Assembly (NCBI RefSeq): GCF_042453785.1
Contig: NC_091669.1
Location: 13,342,501 to 13,406,500 of the forward strand
Direction: 5' to 3'
Length of the DNA: 64,000 nucleotides
DNA from: Malus domestica
Lineage: Eukaryota; Streptophyta; Magnoliopsida; Rosales; Rosaceae
This document shows, one piece after another, positions 61,523 through 64,000 of the stretch. Every line of letters begins with the position of its first letter. Positions within the stretch are counted from its first letter, which is position 1. The translations under genes were made by a program, and so were the position numbers. The notes beneath the pieces are model-generated. The model was not told the DNA's origin and searched no databases. It saw nothing but the letters and a program-made list of their open reading frames with translations.

Positions 61523-61829
61523 AAGAAGTTTTAACGAAACACATCTGATACTGTTTATTTTTAACAAAAATGATATTTTTACTCTAAAAATTCACTCATG
61601 GTACTATTCACTTACAACATTTTTTTGTCATTTTGATTAAAACTCAAAGTTTTCAAACTCTTTTAATTAGTTTTCCTTATTTATAAAGGAAAACTAACGA
61701 AAAGTCTAAAAAAACTTCATTTTTAATGAAAAGCTCTTTTTGAAGGTATAGTGAATAGTATCAGGGAAAGTTATAAATGTGATTTTTCGTTAAAAGTGAA
61801 CAGTACCGGGAGTGTTTTGTTAAAACTCC
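61523..61829. mobile_element. Mutator-type MITE
   Basis: Arms of about 85 bp share AGTTTTAAC.AAACAC, ATACTGTT.A.TTTTAAC and GTACTATTCACT words in inverted orientation. Flanks CTATTTATG (61514-61522) and CTATTTATA (61830-61838) match at eight of nine positions. Confidence 0.65.
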
Positions 61830-62005
61830 CTATTTATAATTGAGATGAATGGCCAATCCTAAGCTCCATGAGGCAACACTGTTCTCAAGCTATACGAATT
61901 TCCTCATCCCCCTAACCTTTTGTTCTTTCACTTTTCACAAATCTAGTGGATGTAGTAGCTCTCTCAATTTACAATCTATACCGCTAGTACCACCGAGTGC
62001 AGCAC

Positions 62006-62224
62006 GGACTTGGATTCTCTGCCCTCCCAATTCGGTGCCCTCCCCTTGCCCTCCTATTTGTATGGTCACGGTTAAGCCACGTCAATATTTTATATTACTA
62101 TTTTTTTTTGTCTTATTATTTTTATAAAAAACAATATAAAATGTTAGCATGGATTAACCGTGACCACACAAAACAGGAGGGCACGGGAAGGGTACCGAAA
62201 TGGGAGGGCAGAGAATCCAAGTCC
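62006..62224. mobile_element. Mutator-type MITE, CACGGTTAAGCC family, copy 3
   Basis: Ends GGACTTGGATTCTCTGCCCT in perfect inverted orientation, then GGTCACGGTTAAGCCACG against GGTCACGGTTAATCCATG. The 9-bp duplication GTGCAGCAC is perfect (61997-62005 and 62225-62233). The 219-bp element could fold into one long hairpin. Confidence 0.92.
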
Positions 62225-62233
62225 GTGCAGCAC

Positions 62234-63264
62234 ATAGTGGGACTGTCAGTGACGTAAACTAAAATAATTGCAACAGCCAAAATCTCATGTCTATTCATGC
62301 ATTTGGTTATTAGACCACTAATTACAGAATGTTGGGAGGGAGCCAATCATCTGAAAGTGGAATCTAAATCAACCAGTAATCATGTAACTTGTGTAACTAT
62401 TTGGTGGTTTTTTATTGGTTGGCAGGTTGACAGTGAGTAGCTTGTCACTTGCCACTCTTCTTATAGAACCATCATACACATTGAATCAAATTATGAAGAG
62501 GTTTTTCAGTGTGTTTGAAACACGAGCATATATGCTTTTTGTTATAATAACATATGCTGTATTGTCTCGTATTCCTGACACATTGGACAATCTTCAAGTG
62601 ATGGATTAGGCATTAATCTTCCGTAAATGGTTATGACAAACAGTAATTTTGGAGAAATTGATGTGAATTGTCTCCTTCGGTGTTAGAAAACTCTTTGAAC
62701 GATCTACACATCTTTTTTTTTTCATTATTATTATTGAAACTGAATCATTTTATGAAAATACAGACATTACACCAGATAAGATTGGTTTAAACTTAAAACA
62801 TGATTATGTTTTGTCTCTTAAAATAAAAATCAAATTGTACTCATATTATAGTAGATAAAGTCTTAAAGAGAAAGGGACTAATTGTTGTTTAAAAATATGG
62901 CACTTGTTGAGAATAGAGATTTTGGCCATTAATTGTTGAAGTGGTAGAGTGTAATCTGTATCTTGATTAAATTAGGGATTAGATTGGATCAGATTAGATT
63001 ACTTGATGGTATAGGAATTAATGTCTGCAATAACAAACCAAACTATAAAAGATCAAGCATTATGCAACTTGCGTAGAGAACATGCATGTTGATTGATGGC
63101 GAAAAACCAAAGCTTCCTTCGAACCATTCGATCATTTGTGCTTATAATTAATCAACCAAGTATTAACGATTATTCAAGAGTTATTAAATAAATAGGGGGT
63201 GCTACACACTAAATCTGTGTATTTGATTTGTGCACTAAATGATCTGACACATTCTACACCATAT
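62234..63264. other. AT-rich intergenic sequence
   Basis: No gene-like frame or clear element boundary is seen. Confidence 0.4.
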
Positions 63265-63273
63265 AAATTTTTA

Positions 63274-63535
63274 GGATTTTTATCACAAATGGTTCCTGGA
63301 TTGACCTAACTCCTCATTTTAGTCCCTCAATTTCATGCCGCCTCCTGAAATTGGTCGTCGCAAATCAATTGGATCCTTCTGTGCAACATTAATGGAATAA
63401 TTGACGGAATAGTAACATAAGGACTAAATTGATTTGCGATAACTTATTTTAGGGATGACATTTATTGACTTTGAAATTGAGGGATCAAAATGAAAACTTA
63501 AGTCAATTCTAAGAATCATTTGTGATAAAAACTCT
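63274..63535. mobile_element. Mutator-type MITE
   Basis: Ends GGATTTTTATCACAAATGGTT and, inverted, AGAGTTTTTATCACAAATGA extend through CCCTCAATTTCA. A perfect 9-bp duplication AAATTTTTA flanks it (63265-63273, 63536-63544). Confidence 0.85.
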
Positions 63536-63544
63536 AAATTTTTA

Positions 63545-64000
63545 TACAATTATTAATCAAATTTCAAATTTAAGTAAAGTATAAAATTAATTGGTATCAC
63601 ATTATTTGATGCACGAATTTATTATATGCAGCACCACATATTTAAATAAGAAACACTAAATACAAAAATTAGCACTGATGCATGTTTTTGTACTGCTCAT
63701 AGCCTCATATCATATGCCAGAAACCCTAAATACAAAATGTTTTGCTTTTACTTCTACACAAATTAATTATATTAAGAATGAATATAACTTTCAAACACAA
63801 GATCTCGGGTGTAGATATTTTCCGAACATGAAATTAACGTTATTTTGATAAGGATCAGAAGCACAGCTAATTACAATAAAATATGTTTACATAAGCAAGG
63901 GTCATTAGAATCCATGGTATAAAATAAAAACTAGTTGCAGAACAAAAATCTTAAAGTACTATGTATGAATTTAATCATTAACAACAAATCAATTAACGTT
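63545..64000. other. AT-rich sequence to the window edge
   Basis: No gene, RNA or repeat structure recognised. Confidence 0.4.

Overview
The window is plant nuclear DNA: five multi-exon genes with GT-AG introns, AT-rich introns and intergenic space, and dense nested transposable elements. The gene set (amyrin-type oxidosqualene cyclase, STRUBBELIG-family receptor kinase, START protein, YTH/ECT m6A reader, OCT7/NiaP-type transporter) and the repeat flavour fit a woody eudicot, most likely Rosaceae (apple/pear type). The family-level placement is inference. All five intact genes lie on the minus strand.

Layout. 1-14,450 is gene-poor. It holds the last 38 codons of an unidentified gene at the left edge, degenerate repeats, and a 4.7-kb CACTA transposon (5040-9737, TSD TTT) carrying a captured ribosomal protein L14 fragment and a seven-unit array of about 343 bp. 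14,942-21,673 is a complete 15-exon oxidosqualene cyclase reconstructed to 761 codons, with the catalytic DCTAE and the amyrin-type MWCYCR motif. 22,200-32,000 is a graveyard: broken copies of the cyclase 3' end, Ty1/copia gag remnants split by solo LTRs, a MULE inside one LTR, a TRIM, and two hAT elements. 32,561-36,824 encodes a 697-residue STRUBBELIG-type LRR receptor kinase. 37,660-40,360 is a Mutator-like element containing a second one, and the inner one carries an NPH3-domain gene fragment. 41,098-44,363 encodes a 397-residue START protein with a GC-AG intron. 48,464-54,203 encodes a YTH-domain reader (about 669 residues). 56,477-59,175 encodes a 493-residue MFS transporter. The rest is mostly MITE-rich intergenic sequence.

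The five genes do not form an obvious pathway. Only the cyclase belongs to specialised metabolism (triterpene scaffold formation), and no P450 or glycosyltransferase partner is visible, so there is no evidence for a biosynthetic cluster within this window.

The strongest unusual content is mobile: gene-capturing CACTA and Mutator elements, several with target-site duplications readable at base level, a Helitron pair, and a composite cyclase/copia fossil region. Exon boundaries were placed by reading splice sites and family conservation by eye. They give uninterrupted reading frames for all five genes but have no transcript support.
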